DNA of 64,000 nucleotides, taken from Lytechinus pictus. Its lineage: Eukaryota; Echinodermata; Echinoidea; Temnopleuroida; Toxopneustidae. The stretch covers positions 25,482,501-25,546,500 of the forward strand of contig NC_087245.1 in assembly GCF_037042905.1 (NCBI RefSeq), written 5' to 3'. The notes beneath the pieces were generated by a model that saw nothing but the letters and a program-made list of their open reading frames with translations, was not told where the DNA came from and ran no database searches. Of the stretch, positions 22,360-35,656 are shown piece by piece; positions within the stretch are counted from its first letter, which is position 1; each line of letters opens with the position of its first letter. The position numbers and the translations under genes are program-made.

Positions 22360-24610
22360 CTGCAAATACAACCTATACATCATTATAAAGACACTGAAAG
22401 ACTTGCAAGTTCCCACAAAAGATTTTACAATGCAGATGGTGCAAGATCCAGGGATATGTCACTGATGCTTAGAACAACAAAGGTCACAGAATTGGCATTT
22501 TAGAAGATGGAAAACTGGGGTCTCTATCCAAATGCAACCACAAAGAAGCCAACACTCTCATAGGATACTGTCCATCAGCATGGCAGGCATCATACAAAAG
22601 GCAGACACCTAATGAACAGACCTGCCAACCTCTGGGAATTAATAATTATATTCTTTGATCCCTAAACTGTATTTTCTCCCCCCCCCCCCCCCGTATGAAA
22701 GTTACCTGAAATTAAGTTTATCCCATTGACTATACTTGTATAAGTTTTATGAAATAGAGATATACGCAGAAATAATTTTCTCAATGACATGATTTTTTTT
22801 GGATTTTTTTTTGGGGGGAATTTCATTTTATAAAGAAAAACATAATGCCATATTATGTTTGGATAAAATATACTATATTCTGCAAAAAAAATACTGGTTG
22901 GCAGCTCTACATAAGATATCAGCTTTTGATTTCCACAAAAGATAATGTGCAAGTTTTGAAGAGCTCTGGATACCACAAGTAAACTGAAAAGGACAACTTT
23001 CATCTTGGTCAGACAAAACCTGATGTATCCCAACATTACAAGATTTCCAAACACCAAATACAAAGATGTATGCATGCAACTGAACCAAATTTCTGGAAGC
23101 CAGCAGTGCTGTGTTCAAAGATAGGTCAACAGTTCCTCTCTTCTCTTCTTTGTGCAGACCAAATGGTTACCTGGGTCAATTCTGAGTACAAACTGGTCCT
23201 TGAACGATCTTAATCAATGCCACAAAGCCCCAAAGCAGTCTTAGCTAAACAGCTCCACTGATGAAATTTGACAAACATGCAAATAGAAACACGACAATGG
23301 CAAGGCTCTTGTGAAATGGATTGAGAAGTACTTGACAACTGATGGCAGGATAGAAATCAAAATTTGACATTGCACTTCTAAAACTGGGTTTCAGATATGT
23401 ATTGCATTAATTGAAGGAGCAATTTTTTTTACACATTATGGAAAAACCAATGTAGCACACAATCCTCATAAAAATGGATTAAAACTTAATATCCAAAATT
23501 TAGTAAATACATTTTTTTCATTCATTTGATTTTTGGGGGCGGACGAACCGATACTGAGAAGCCACATTCATCACTTGTCATTTCAATGCAGGCCAATAAA
23601 TCTCTACACATTGCTTTGATTTCATGATGGATACACACTCAGCAAACGTCACAAACATGAATTTTATGGTGAATAGGGAAAGTACCAAGATAAAGTTTAA
23701 AATATTAATTCAAATTTGTCAAAAAATGTAACATGCACATGTACAGAAAAGGGAATATACTACATTGTAAAATAATTAATACTTTCTCAAATACTTGCTC
23801 TGCAATTATTGTGAAAATAATAAGATCAAAGTATGCAGAGATTTATGAATTGTCTTCTTAGCACATTATAATATCAGTCATGGCGAATATCATGTTGCAA
23901 CGGTGTGAAACAAAGATGAATTTAGAGGTAGTGCAGATAGATACATACAGTACAGGGAAGTAAAGGACAGACGACAATCAATGGATCCGAAGTCCCGACA
24001 AAATTATCAAATTTTCTATCAGGAATTGTATATTTTGAGAGATTTTTAAAATGAAAAAAAAAAATATTCCAGGGATTACAAAGAATGTCATAAATTCAAA
24101 AATTGCAAACGTGGATAAAATGCCCACATTTGGTAAACCTGGTGCCCAATATCTCCAAACTACTTAATGCCCTCAATAATAAATGCTGGAATACCGATTG
24201 CATTGTCTCGCATACTCTAGGCTAAACAAAATATCATTAAAATCATTAATAAAGCACTTACACTTTAGATGTTGTATACCACGCACAGCAGTGTCAAGTG
24301 CCCTCCTCTGCACACTGAAAAAGAGAACTCTTGGTAGTGATGTCACATATTGTGTGATTTAGGCAGGAAGATCTCAGCTCACACCAGACAGGAAGCCATG
24401 TTTGTGAGGTCTGAGGCCTACCCCAGCAATCAATGAGGTCAAATGCTCTGGTCCTCCGACTTGAATGAATCTTCTCGGCTGCTGGTCTTACATTGTTTTT
24501 TCAAAAAGAAATGTACATATTGTATGAATACAAAGTTAAAGTACATGTATACAGTACAGACAATCATACACTACATGTGTAGGGCAGGTCCAAGCTATCT
24601 GACATGACAT

Positions 24611-24809
24611 TAGGGACAGTGATTCTCAGTTTAAAAAAAAAAGGATCCTTCCTGTTTCTGAAAATCTGTTTCAAACTTGAACTGAACTGGAATATTCATT
24701 TTGTCATGAAACAAAAATTATGCTTGTCAAAGGTAAATTCAATGAATTTTTGCATGAAAATTAAAGAACCAACACATATTTACCAATAAATGGAATATCA
24801 CTGTCCCTA
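24611..24809. mobile_element. MITE, AGGGACAGTGATT family
   Basis: The tips TAGGGACAGTGAT and ATCACTGTCCCTA are exact inverted repeats 199 bp apart. The same tip (AGGGACAGTGATTTTCCG) bounds the 49151-53808 element. The flanking 8-mers match only at 5 of 8 positions, so a target duplication is doubtful. The internal frame 24604-24789 is not considered coding. Confidence 0.65.
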
Positions 24810-25329
24810 GAACATGTGGCATAAGAGACAGATCAAAGAGGTGTTTCACAAAGATCGCAAAGATTTAAGTGTGACTGAAAATTTCTCATAAATTTCCACT
24901 TGTGTGGAAAATAACAGATCACCATATCGGTTGGATCAGAATCAGAAGATACGCACTTCTGCATTCAATCATATACATGGATTCAGATTTAAATTATCAT
25001 GTGTGTATTAATACTTCAGCATGACTTTGAGTCAGTTTTAACTATTTGTGAAACACTTCCCAAAATTGTCTTGGCAGTTTCATAAACTTTTACATGAATT
25101 CAAAATTATCTGATATTTATACAGGCACTTTTCGAATATCATATACAGTAGGTACCGGTATGTGTTTTCTTAATGAAAAATACCCCAAATGACTGGAACA
25201 ATAAATGTACATTAGTGGGACTATGCAAAATTTGATAGAAACTGATGGGATTCTCGAGTGCACACAGTCAAAGTTTATGCCTCCACTATTGCCAGATTTA
25301 GGATACATTATACAACCAACTTCTAATAG

Positions 25330-26010
25330 TTTGAAATAATGGCCTCGGTGACCTTTAAACCCTGACCTTGTGAGCCTAAAATCTGATTTCTGATTAAGAT
25401 CATCATCTCACATTGCATTCATGAGTGAAAATTGGAGACATTCTCTCAAGCAATTCTTCAATTAAAGTGAAAACAAAATATCTTAATGTATGAAATCATC
25501 TATCGCAATAACGAGATATTCCTGTTTATAAAGACCTATGTGACATTTAAACTTAAACCTCATGACCCTAACATCTATTCAGATCATTACTTGTGTATGT
25601 ACACATGTATAATCTGAAGTTGAACCCTTAAACGGTTCTTTAGTTGTTGCTAGAAAAATACATTTTCAGGTATATCGTGACCTCTGTGAACTTTGACCTC
25701 CTGACCCAAAAATCTTGTCAGATCATTGCCCTTTCAATATACTTACAAGCTTGACCGAGTCTGCAATTGATCTATCATACAGTTTTTAAATCATCGCGAG
25801 AACAAGGTATTTGAATGTATATAATGACCTTTGATGTTGATACCCTACAAAAAATACACAGATCATTTTCAATCCTACAATACTTGGAACAAGTTTGAAA
25901 GTGATCTGTCACACTAATCTTCAGCAAGTATAAAAACAGGACGGATGGACAGACAGCCCAAAATCATGACGACTCCAGAAACCACCTACAGAGGCTTGAG
26001 GTATAAAAAT
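25330..26010 (-). repeat. Degenerate GTGACCTTTGACCT dispersed repeat
   Basis: Four irregular units of about 150 bp, each with GTGACCT(T/C)TG...CCTGACCC, then AATCTG(A/T)TCAGATCAT, then ATTG(A/T)A segments. It ends in ACGGATGGACAGACAGCCC, a CTCCAGAAACCACC block and GAGGTATAAAA. This resembles a dispersed repeat I know from aquatic animals, but the family name is not asserted. Orientation is uncertain. Confidence 0.5.
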
Positions 26011-26739
26011 CATTCCCTAACAAGCATTTAAAAATACTGTCATGTATATTCAAGCATTAATTCCCCTAATTGTCATGTTATATTCAAAAATTAATTTCCC
26101 TAAAAATTATTTGTCAGGCGCTATACACAACCATCTAATATAAATTAATTAAACCCATATGTCACTCAATAACCAATACAGATTTGCTGCCCTAAACAAA
26201 GCTTGATTCATCTACCAATGGAATACTATTTACAGGCTTCAGAACTATAGCATCAGGTGTGCTGCTTTAATCATTATGGTTTGAAACTTTGATCTTTGTT
26301 TGCGAACAGTCTACCTTTTGTTTAATTAATGTTAAATCTTATTTTATGCCCATAATGTGCAGTGCTCCGCAAGGAAGTACAAACTCGGACCATTCCCAAT
26401 TTTAATGATTCCTCTGAAATACAAATTTAAATTATGTATGCAAATGATACTAAAATATTTTGTCACCTAAAATTGAACAGTCTAATTTATCAATAATGGG
26501 CTTTGCTTGTGGCTGATAGGCATTAACAAGATTAACAATGTCAAGCACAGGATATTCTGAGCATTTGAAATACATTTTTTTTCTCTAATTAGCAATCAAA
26601 ATAGGTAATACTGAAATTGAACATAAACTTTTCCCCAATGATGATTAATGAAATTGAATGATTCCATTGATTATGCTGTAAAGTTATGCATAATCTACGT
26701 CCCTACAAAACCTTGTGATTTAGATTAATTGTGCTACGA

Positions 26740-27000
26740 CACCCCATCCCCCCAGCCCCCGACTAGTTCTACGACAAGTAGATCCAGGGTAAAAAACCAG
26801 AGATAAAACTCGACAAGGAAAAACTCTGGAAAACCTTTGGGTCCACTTTTGCAGAATAGTCAGCCCAACCCCCAGCCAATCCCCCCTCCGCCTACTAGTA
26901 CCGGCAGTACGACAAATCAATCCAGGGCAAAAAACAAGGATAACAATAAATAGGGAAAAACTCTGGAAAACCTTTGGGTCCACATTTGCAGTATAGTTAG
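26740..27000. repeat. Two-copy tandem duplication, about 136 bp
   Basis: Each copy contains GAAAAACTCTGGAAAACCTT followed by TGGGTCCAC (near 26817 and 26953) and, earlier in the unit, CTACGACAA or GTACGACAA with ATCCAGGG. The open frame on the minus strand (26720-27022) reflects the duplication; I do not treat it as a gene. Confidence 0.7.
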
Positions 27001-28753
27001 TACAATATAAACACAAATACAAACTTCATAAAGATAGAAGTTGTAAACCATTAACTCCACAAATATCTCCTACAACTATTTTCAAACTATAATAGCTTGG
27101 ACCTGTTTCTAAGAGCTACACAAAATTCATCAAATTAAAATGGGTTCATGAGTAGTGAATGCATTTGCAAGTCACATATTTCATACTAAAAATATTTTCA
27201 ATAATTTACATCAAATTTGAACTAACATTTGGTTCATGCAGTCTGATGACCCCCTCCCCCCACCAACTGAGTTTTAACCATATTCTTGACATTCTTGGGA
27301 ATATTAATCCATATAACTTTACACTTACATGTAACACCAAACATCATCCTTACTCTATATCAGTAAAAACTTTATCTTAAAAAGCCCAGTTAAAATAGGG
27401 CTAATATCAGACAGAGTGTAGATAATGACTGGTGTCAAGAGAAAATCCCTGTAAACTATCTCTATCGTGACTACTAGGAACCTCATTAACACAAGATGAT
27501 GGGAGTATATGAAGTGTTTGGTGTCAAATCCATTTTTATGTTGACCATACTTCAGCAAAGACCTTCACGCCAGACATCCGTGTAGATGAAGTCTTGAAGA
27601 TTGGTGTCATGTCCTTATCTCTGGTAGACTATCTCTCTCACCTCTGATTGGAAAATGGTTAGAACCAGAAAGGGGGTGTCTCCACTCAGTGACATGACTG
27701 CAATTGTAAAGTGAAAGAACAAAATATCATTCTAACACATTCCCTTTCAAAACTATTCATCATACTTTGACGTATGTACATAGGAAATAAATCAGAGGTT
27801 GCTTTGGTATAAATGCACTACTTTTCTGTTCCTTTGTCGCAGTTTGTTGTATTTCAAGTCTTTTACACATGCAGCCTTGATGTGTGTCAGAAAATTCTTT
27901 TTCTCTTTTTCATCATGAACGCTTGAGGTGCGGACTATTTTAGTGCGGGCCTGGTGCGGTCCAAAAACTCAAAAGGTTACTGAAAACAGTAATCAGTCTC
28001 TCTCATCGCAAAGTAATACCTCGCGTACCTCAAGTAATGTCAGAAGCAACTGAATGGTACATTCACACCAAATAATAACTGAGGAAGAACTCGTTGCATA
28101 TATGTGTTGCAGGTTTGGATTCAACTTTGTTTTGTAAATTTTCCTGGACTTTGTATGTTGGATATTAAAGTGTGCTGTGGTGATGCAGCACACTCAAGGG
28201 TATTGACAATATGTAACAAGCATGAGGTGCTTGCACCAATTGATTTTGCATTATAAGGTGTGAATACCTGAGATGCCTAGATCGTCACTAACATCAAACA
28301 TTTTTTTGAATGCACATCAATTGTTTATAAATTAAACTGTGTGGACCGTTTGTTCAAATCGTTCAAAATTTTCTAGGGTCGCAAAGACAAAGAAGTCACA
28401 TCTGCTTTCTATTTTAACATCCTAGTCATATCTCATTTTGAGGGGTTCACAAAGTAAAAACATTTATACAAGCATTTGCTTTTTAGTGGATCCCTACATT
28501 TTCACAGCAATTGATAATTTGCTTTTAAATATTATTTTGTTAACCCATGGAAAAAATATTAAACCTATCTTGATTTACACTGTTTGTAGAAGTATATTAT
28601 TATATGCCAATGTCATGGTAATTACAGCCATTTCATTTTGTTCTGTTGGAAATGAAAATAAGCAAATTTGAATGTGAATCTAGTATGCAAATTGCAAGCC
28701 TAATAATAAGAGCATCAAAACAGTTACCATAGACTTTACTTTGATTATTTCAG
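27001..28753. other. AT-rich region without a supported gene
   Basis: Only short frames without convincing splice or start context (for example 27159-27380, 27355-27558 and 28438-28671). No repeat structure was recognised. Confidence 0.4.
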
Positions 28754-28851
28754 ATGGCATCTCCGTCTTTACGCGCTATAGGGAGAATATGCCCCCAAAC
28801 TGCATGGAACTGCACACTATATACCCCTTGGCAGAAGCTTTACTGGGACTA
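28754..28851 (+). CDS. Candidate exon, unknown product
   Basis: Bounded by TTGATTATTTCAG and CTA|GTAAGTTTT. Two of three frames are open. One starts at the first base of the exon with ATG (MASPSLRAIGRICPQTAW..., Arg/Ser-rich and lacking acids early, as in a mitochondrial presequence). The other reads GISVFTRYRENMPPNC... throughout. I found no partner exon with a matching phase that stays open, so both frame and gene are unresolved. Confidence 0.25.
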
Positions 28852-29060
28852 GTAAGTTTTGTAGAATTATACAATGAACTTGTGACTTGCATATTATGCA
28901 GTTATGCACCCATCATTGGCTAGTGACTACATCCTTGAGCTCATTCTAACAACTTTGATATTGCACAGACAAATCATATAGATACTAAAATAAGCATGTT
29001 AAAAATGCACCACTTTTTCAAATGCCCTTTGGAAATAATTATTAACGCTGCTCAACTTAC

Positions 29061-31752
29061 CACTCGTGATGGTGGCATATTTCTGGACAGTTTCTTGATC
29101 TTTGACCCAGGTTTATTGAGCTGAAATTCTCCATCATGACAACTTCTTTATAATCTAGCTCCATCCTGTTTTGCCATTTCTGCCAGATGAACCTTGTAGG
29201 GTTTTGCTTTCATGAATAGCATTGTATGCTTACTGCAGAGAGAAAAGTATTAAATTAATTGGTTATGAATTTGAAAAATAGAATTTCTCAGATTATAAGC
29301 GATATTATGCTCAAGATGCATCTAAGATCAATTGTTTGCTCTTAAACCTAATAGAGTCGTATTATTTTGACCCAGTTTGCGGCCAGGTTCTTAGCTGAAG
29401 ATTGCATGAGCACCGTGAAAATTGCACAGTGGTAGAATGCGATATGATCTACAAGGTCGTATGGTTAATTTTTCCAAATTAAGATTTTTTTATGAATCAA
29501 TAATGCTAATTTATGAATAAAATATAAATTTTGCCGTAATACACTAAATAAAGCATGATAAACTGCTAATTTTATTGAATTGATAAGATAAATTTCAATT
29601 TTCAGATGGTTCATGATGACTAATAAAATGTTTCTTTCAGGAGCAGGTGTGAAAATATTTGTCTCTTGATATACTGAAGGTACAATACAAGTGGAATGCA
29701 TCTGGCAGTCTCATCTGCATTACACAATTAGATCGAGTAGCAGTGCCAACATTCAAAACTGTAAAACAGATAAATTTTTTTAAAGGAGAGAGAGATAAAA
29801 AAAAATATTCATTTGATAATAAAGCCCAATACCGTACCTATTGTCTCGCTCTGCTATGCACCCATGACAAAACATATGAGACAAAAACATAGAAACAAGG
29901 AGAGCTCTGAATTGATTAACTTCTATATTTCTTACCACAGATTGCTTCCTTTTGTCTGAAGTAGGCAGCACCAAAGAGATGATCAGAGGTCCGTTCACAC
30001 TAGAGAATAAAAAACAAGGAAAAAGTTCAAAGATAGATTACATAAGAAACTAATTATGCATTAATGATTATTTCATTTCATTTCCTTTTCAGTCCAGGCT
30101 AGGCCCCCTAAAAATGGACTAAACCATGTTTTTTCATATGTAGGCCTAGAATATTCTTTTATGGTTTATTGTCAATTCGAGGGTGCTGATTCCAAATATA
30201 AATTATTCCACTTGTGTAACCTTGAGCATTTTCTGCAAATTGGCAAAATATAATATGACCACCAAAAATATGCAAATTACCCACAAAAATAATCAAATTC
30301 CCTGCACATTGGCTATAAAATGCATTTAATTGTGTTGTAGGAGGGAAATACTCGCTGAAAAAAAAAATGATTTTTTACAAAACATTGATGTTCTTGATAT
30401 TCAAATTGGCCGCCATAGAACCCTGTATTCTCTATTATGTCGATTATGCATGGGGAAAATTAATTTCAAGGACGTTCCACAGTTCAAATGAAATCCATGT
30501 CATTTCAACCAAATTTTACAGTTAAAATAAATTAGCACCTGATTATTCCAAATACATGTATGCAAAATTTATTATGGGTTCATTTGCTTGATTTTTTGCT
30601 ATTGAGCTTTACACAATACACAATAAAAATAATTTTGCATTTTTTAAACCTCACGAGATCACAACGTTGAGTTTAAACCTCTATTACTCAGTCAAAATCC
30701 ATCTTAATAATAATATAACCAAATTTTACATTGTAGTTCAGAATTTTATACTTAATATAAAGAATCAACCCATACTGCTATTCTTGTTTTACCTTTAAGG
30801 TGTAAAAGATGACAAAAACATATATCTACAAAATTAAAAATTTATATAACAAATTTAAGAAATACAACAAATGCTGCACTCTGTACAAAACCCATGTCAT
30901 TTTCACAAAATTTTGTATGGTTGTAGAGACAGGTATACTAAATAGGTGTGGATATTGAAAATTGGGGGTTCATGTGCTTGTTTTCAAAATATCAGCACTT
31001 TTGTGTGAACGAATTTGCTTTTAAAAAGACAAATAACACATCAAAAGGCTTGTATTCTCAAAAAGAAAAATGCTACACCACTATCCCATCTAATCAAACT
31101 CGACGTCATATTTGTCATACCTCGCAGCACTGCAGAGTAAACTATTCTAAAGTAGTAGAGGCATTTTAAAAAGTTGATCCATGGGATGATTGTACGTTTG
31201 CATTTTAACTTGTGATACAGATTTCATAACTTTCATTACTTATCTGTTATTACTACTGTTTTTTTCAGTTCTGCATAAGAACTAGAAACATATTGAAAAT
31301 CATCAAGCTGGCAGTATGCAAAGAAATTATGATGCAATTTGATATACGTTATCTATAGCCTTTGTTACAAAAACTTATTGCCAGTGACTCAGTGAGAGTA
31401 TAGGGTGCATATATGCACATTTGTGTAGACAACTAGACATGCCTTTAAACACTGCCAAAAATAAAATTATGGACTATATTTTTAATTAAAAAATATAGAG
31501 AAATTTGCCTGCCACATACAGGCAGTAAGCTTGATACACTGTATGTTTGATCTCGACTCTAATTTAATTTACATCTACATTTATGAGCTGGCTAATTAAT
31601 AACTTATTACATGCATTGTTTTGAGATTGTACTTACCAGGGGATATGTTCATCTCATGTGACATAAATATGTCGTACAATCTTGTCCCCGCTGTGCCTTG
31701 AACTGCCTTTGCGTCCTTTCAAAGTCATCCCTCGTTTGTTATGTATGAACGT
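29061..31752 (-). other. Three exon-like segments with strong splice sites, frame unresolved
   Basis: The minus-strand segments 31752-31637 (acceptor CTTCTTATAG, donor CCTG|GTAAGT), 29999-29936 (TTTATTCTCTAG, GTG|GTAAGAA) and 29232-29061 (TTCTCTCTGCAG, GTG|GTAAGT) each have near-consensus borders. Individual frames look protein-like (CERTSDHLFGAAYFRQKEAI in the second), but no single frame passes through all three without a stop. They may be exons of a noncoding or decayed transcript, or belong to different transcripts. They could lie downstream of the gene model starting at 38959. Confidence 0.25.
29685..29730 (+). repeat. Conserved 45-bp dispersed block, copy 1
   Basis: ATACAAGTGGAATGCATCTG followed by GCAGTCTCATCTGCATTACA. 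It matches 60722-60766 (copy 2) with only a few changes, although neither copy sits in an otherwise similar context. Confidence 0.55.
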
Positions 31753-32519
31753 CTATAAGAAGAATTTTTTTGAAATACAGAAATCTTGACTTCAAATTGA
31801 GAAGTATATACAGCATAGAGCAAGACAAATAATATTCAGAATAGAATAGGGTACCGAGTTGCTTTTTTGGCCGTTTGGCGTTTTTAATTGTTTTTTTGTT
31901 TTTGTTTATTATGTACAAGGGAAAATTTGGTGTTACATACACCTTACATACATGTATGTAGGCCCTCAATAAATCCCAAATCCTATTTTATAAACAAAAT
32001 TATGTTATCTAAGTAAAATACTCATTCACTGGAGTGCAAGCTGATTGCCTTCAGGGTGATAAAAATACATTTTTATGAATATATTTTTCTCTTTAATAAA
32101 TTCATGCATATAAGTATTTCTCACATTCCATGTGGCAGGAGGAAGAACAAGTCCAAAATAAGTCATCGAGAAGACAAAATTTCATATTTGCACAACACTG
32201 CAAAGTTTTTATGTGTCATTTTGAAACTTGTATTAAAGTTTGAAATTCAAAATAGGAAAAAAAATGTAGCAACAAATGCTATATTATGCATCGGACAATA
32301 AAAGTACATACATGTATGTACGTCTTGATGAGTAGATTTATTTTCTTTTTTGTGATTAGTATGGGTCAATGAAAACAAAATTCACATCACAGGCAGAATC
32401 TTTGCTCTTTAAACATATACCTTCATCTTGTCAGTTTCTCTGAAACTTAGAATTATGTTGGAATAGGTGGTACTACTGTATGTACACAATAAAAATTGGT
32501 TTCATCTATGACTTATTTA

Positions 32520-32650
32520 GATAGTAATTGACAAAAGTAATTGGTAATTGATAAAAATATTATTTAATTGAAAAGTAATTGTAATTGAACATTTATTCAA
32601 TTACATAATTACAATTGTAATTGTAATTAAAGAATGTAATTGAGCCCAAC
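32520..32650. repeat. TAATTG-rich low-complexity repeat
   Basis: Irregular repeats of GTAATTG and AATTACAATTG with self-complementarity, ending in GAGCCCAACCCTGAC. Confidence 0.7.
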
Positions 32651-32793
32651 CCTGACATGTACGTATTATAGGCCTATAGATTCCATGCGAAATGTAGCTG
32701 GAGAGGAGGGTCCCTCATTACATGGGTGCATGGTTAATGAGCCTGCAGCAGGCATCCCAATCTTGCAGCTTCTACATTGTAGTCTATAAAGAG

Positions 32794-35656
32794 TTAAAGA
32801 CACTTGAGATGAGACAATTCTGTTGTTGTTTGTTGGATTTTAATGGCGACCAGTCATATTTGACTATTACCGCCAACTCATTAGGCCTGGGTCAAATCAA
32901 CCAATTTTCAGACAATTTGTCACCCGACCCTCTTCGATTTTCTTTAAACTCGGACCAAATGTTGCCCCAAGTGTCTGACGGAAAAATCTCGAATATTTTG
33001 CCCCAAGGTCAAACGGTTGCTAAGATATGGCCTCCCATAGCAACCAATGCGCACTCAAAGAAATTATTTTAAATAAAATTGCCTATTTTTGATTGACAAC
33101 TGCAGAAAAATTTGATGAGTTACAGTCCTCATTTTAAGTAAATTGGAAGAACTTTTTGGTCTAAACATGCAGAGTATACTATTGCGCGGACCTGTCGACC
33201 GGATTTCGCACACGAGGTCACCGAAAATGGTGTTAAGCATCCATGTCAATGTTTTCAGAAGCATGTTTGGAGGCTCATAAATCAAAAATTCAATTAGCTT
33301 AGAACCAAATATTATGCACATTTATGGACTTTCATATACTCAACAGAATTAGAAAATATTGACCCAAGAGTGTGCGTTGTTTTCTTGTAGGGCGCCCTCA
33401 AAGTTGGATTTTTTTTCAAAAGATGCCAAGTTCAAGGTCACGGATCACCTCCCGTCCCATCAAGGAGGGGAACCAATTTCTGTGTTTTGATAGACATTTA
33501 CCCATATTGTCAAGTGTTACTTGAGAAATTTTGCTACCGGAATGTTTAGTGGCTGATTTACGCATTCCAAAATGGCATGCTTTTCACCACTTTTCAAATT
33601 GTGATAACTCAAAAATGAAGAGCCAAGAGACATAGATATCTTCTGTGATGATAGTCTGTAATTAGTATTAAAAGGACATATCTTCATAAATAGTTTGTAT
33701 TGTTGGTAATGACCTTGAAAACACACCTAAAATTCGATAAAAACAATAACTTGGTTAATTTTCCAAAATCATATGGCATTCAAGTGTGTTTACATTGACT
33801 TTCAAATGGGTGTCATTTCAATACTAAGGGTGAGTTTAAGCCAAAAATTGAAAGACATGTTCAACTTTTGTTCTCCTTTTAGCAACATGAAATATTTGAA
33901 CTCAACACCATATCATTTGACCTTGAAATTATTCCAAATATTGCTATTTGTGCTCCATAAGTAGCAAATTCAAATCATGCGTGTACTTTGCAACACATTT
34001 CAAAGTGGATTTTCTCGTAAAGAGAATACCTGATCAGGTTGATATTTGCTGTATTTGTAGTCTGTAATGAGTACTTGGAGGATCTACAGTTTAAGTAAAT
34101 TTTCTTTAATGATAATGACCTTGAAAATATAGCTTAAAATCATTTAAATCAATAAATCAGACAATTTTCATTACCGGTAATAATCAAGTGTTTTCATCCA
34201 CTTTTAATTGTGTGTCATTCCACCTTAGATTGTGAGTTCATGCTGATAATTGCAAATCATGCTCCACTTTTGGTCTACTTTAATCTACATAAAATATTTG
34301 AACTCAAAACCATATAATTTGACCTTGAAAATATTCCAAATACAGCTCTTTGTGCTTCATAAGTAGCTTCATATCACGCATGTACTTTGCAACACATTTC
34401 AAAATGGATTTTCTCATAAAGAGAATATCTGATCAGGTTGATATTTGCAGTGTTAGTAGTCTGTAATGAGTTCTTGGAGGATCTGCAGATTAAGTAACTA
34501 TTCTCTCATGACAATGACCTTGAAAATACAGCTGAAAATTGTAAAAATCAATAAATCAGACAATTTTCATTACTAATCAAGTGTTTTCATCCACTTTTAA
34601 TTGTGCATCATTCCATCTTAGATTGTGAGTTCATGCTGATAATTGCAAATCATGTTCCACTTTTGTTCTACTTCAAGCTACATAAAATATTTGAACTCAA
34701 AACCATATCATTTGACCTTGAAATTATTCCAAATATAGCTATTTGTGCTTCACAAGTAGCACATTTCTGAAGATATATCCTTTTAATACTAATTACAGAC
34801 TATCATCACAGAAGATATCACCATCTCTTGGCTCTTCATTTTTGAGTTATCACAATTTGAAAAGTGGTGAAAAGCATGTATGTGTCATTTAACATTAAGT
34901 TTAGGGTGTTTACAACCATTTTGGAATGCGTAAATCAGCCACTAAACATTCCGGTAGCAAAATTTCTCAAGTAACACTTGACAATATGGGTAAATGTCTA
35001 TGATCAAAACACAGAAATTGGTCCCCCTCCTTGATGGGACGGGAGGTGATCCGTGACCTTGAACTTGGCATCTTTTGAAAAAAAATCCAACTTGGAGGGC
35101 GCCCTACAAGAAACCGACGCACACTCTTGGGTCAATATTTTCTAATTCTGTTGAGTATATGAAAGTCCATAAATGTGCATACATTGTAATATTTGGTTCT
35201 AAGCTAATTGAATTTTTTATTTATGAGCCTCCAAACATGCTTCTGAAAACATTGACATGGATGCTTACATGTAACACCATTTCCGTGACCTTGTGTGCGA
35301 AACCCGGTCGACACGTCCGCGCAATAGTATACTCTGCATGTTTAGACCAAAAAGTTCTTCCAATTTATTTAAAATGAGGACTGCAACTCCTCAAATTTTT
35401 CTGCAGTTGTCAATCAAAAATAGGCAATTTTATTTAAAATAATTTCTTTGAGTGTGCATTGGTTGATATGGGAGGCCGTATCTTAGCAACCGTTTGACCT
35501 TGGGGCAAAATATTTAAAATTTTTCCGTCAGACACTTGGGGCAACATTTGGTCCGAGTTTAAAGAAAATCGAAGAGGGTCGGGTGACAAGCATTGGTTGA
35601 TTTGACATGGATTGACCCGCCTACTATTATTTATTTTTTTTCGACGTGTCCTTTAA
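32794..35656. mobile_element. TTAA-flanked fold-back element, 2.86 kb, arms of about 0.9 kb
   Basis: The two arms, roughly 32836-33700 and 34760-35630, are inverted copies with few differences. Matching landmarks include GGGTCAAATCAACCAA, GTTTGACCTTGGGGCAA and CACTAAACATTCCGGTAGC. Both extremities carry TTAAAG(G)ACAC, so the boundaries are TTAA at 32794-32797 and 35653-35656. The centre (about 33960-34760) contains about two direct repeats of about 400 bp (each begins near TGTACTTTGCAACACATTTC). No transposase is visible. The ORFs on the arms (for example 32722-33072 and 35075-35377) are mirror by-products. Confidence 0.75.

Larger units (their letters stand above)
20327..24495. repeat. 4.2-kb unit bounded by inverted repeats of about 250 bp
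   Basis: The left arm begins GACCAGCAGCCAAGAAGATT at about 20327 and runs to about 20600. The right arm is its reverse complement, ending GGCTGCTGGTC near 24495 and beginning near 24245. Matched blocks include TTCATTCAAGT, CACACAAT and TCAGTGTGCAGAG, with moderate divergence. The left arm has an open minus-strand frame (20609-20346, containing LKMLYAMHGSVQCLALHTED) followed by TGA and AATAAA; the equivalent frame in the right arm has stops. It is either a TIR element or an inverted duplication of an exon. Confidence 0.55.

Noticed and set aside
31637-31752. TGA read as selenocysteine to join exon-like segments
   Set aside because: It would be an ad hoc rescue; no SECIS-like structure was identified and the gene model is itself uncertain.
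32722-33072. 116-codon frame and its mirror at 35075-35377
   Set aside because: They lie on the arms of a fold-back element and have no transposase or host motif.
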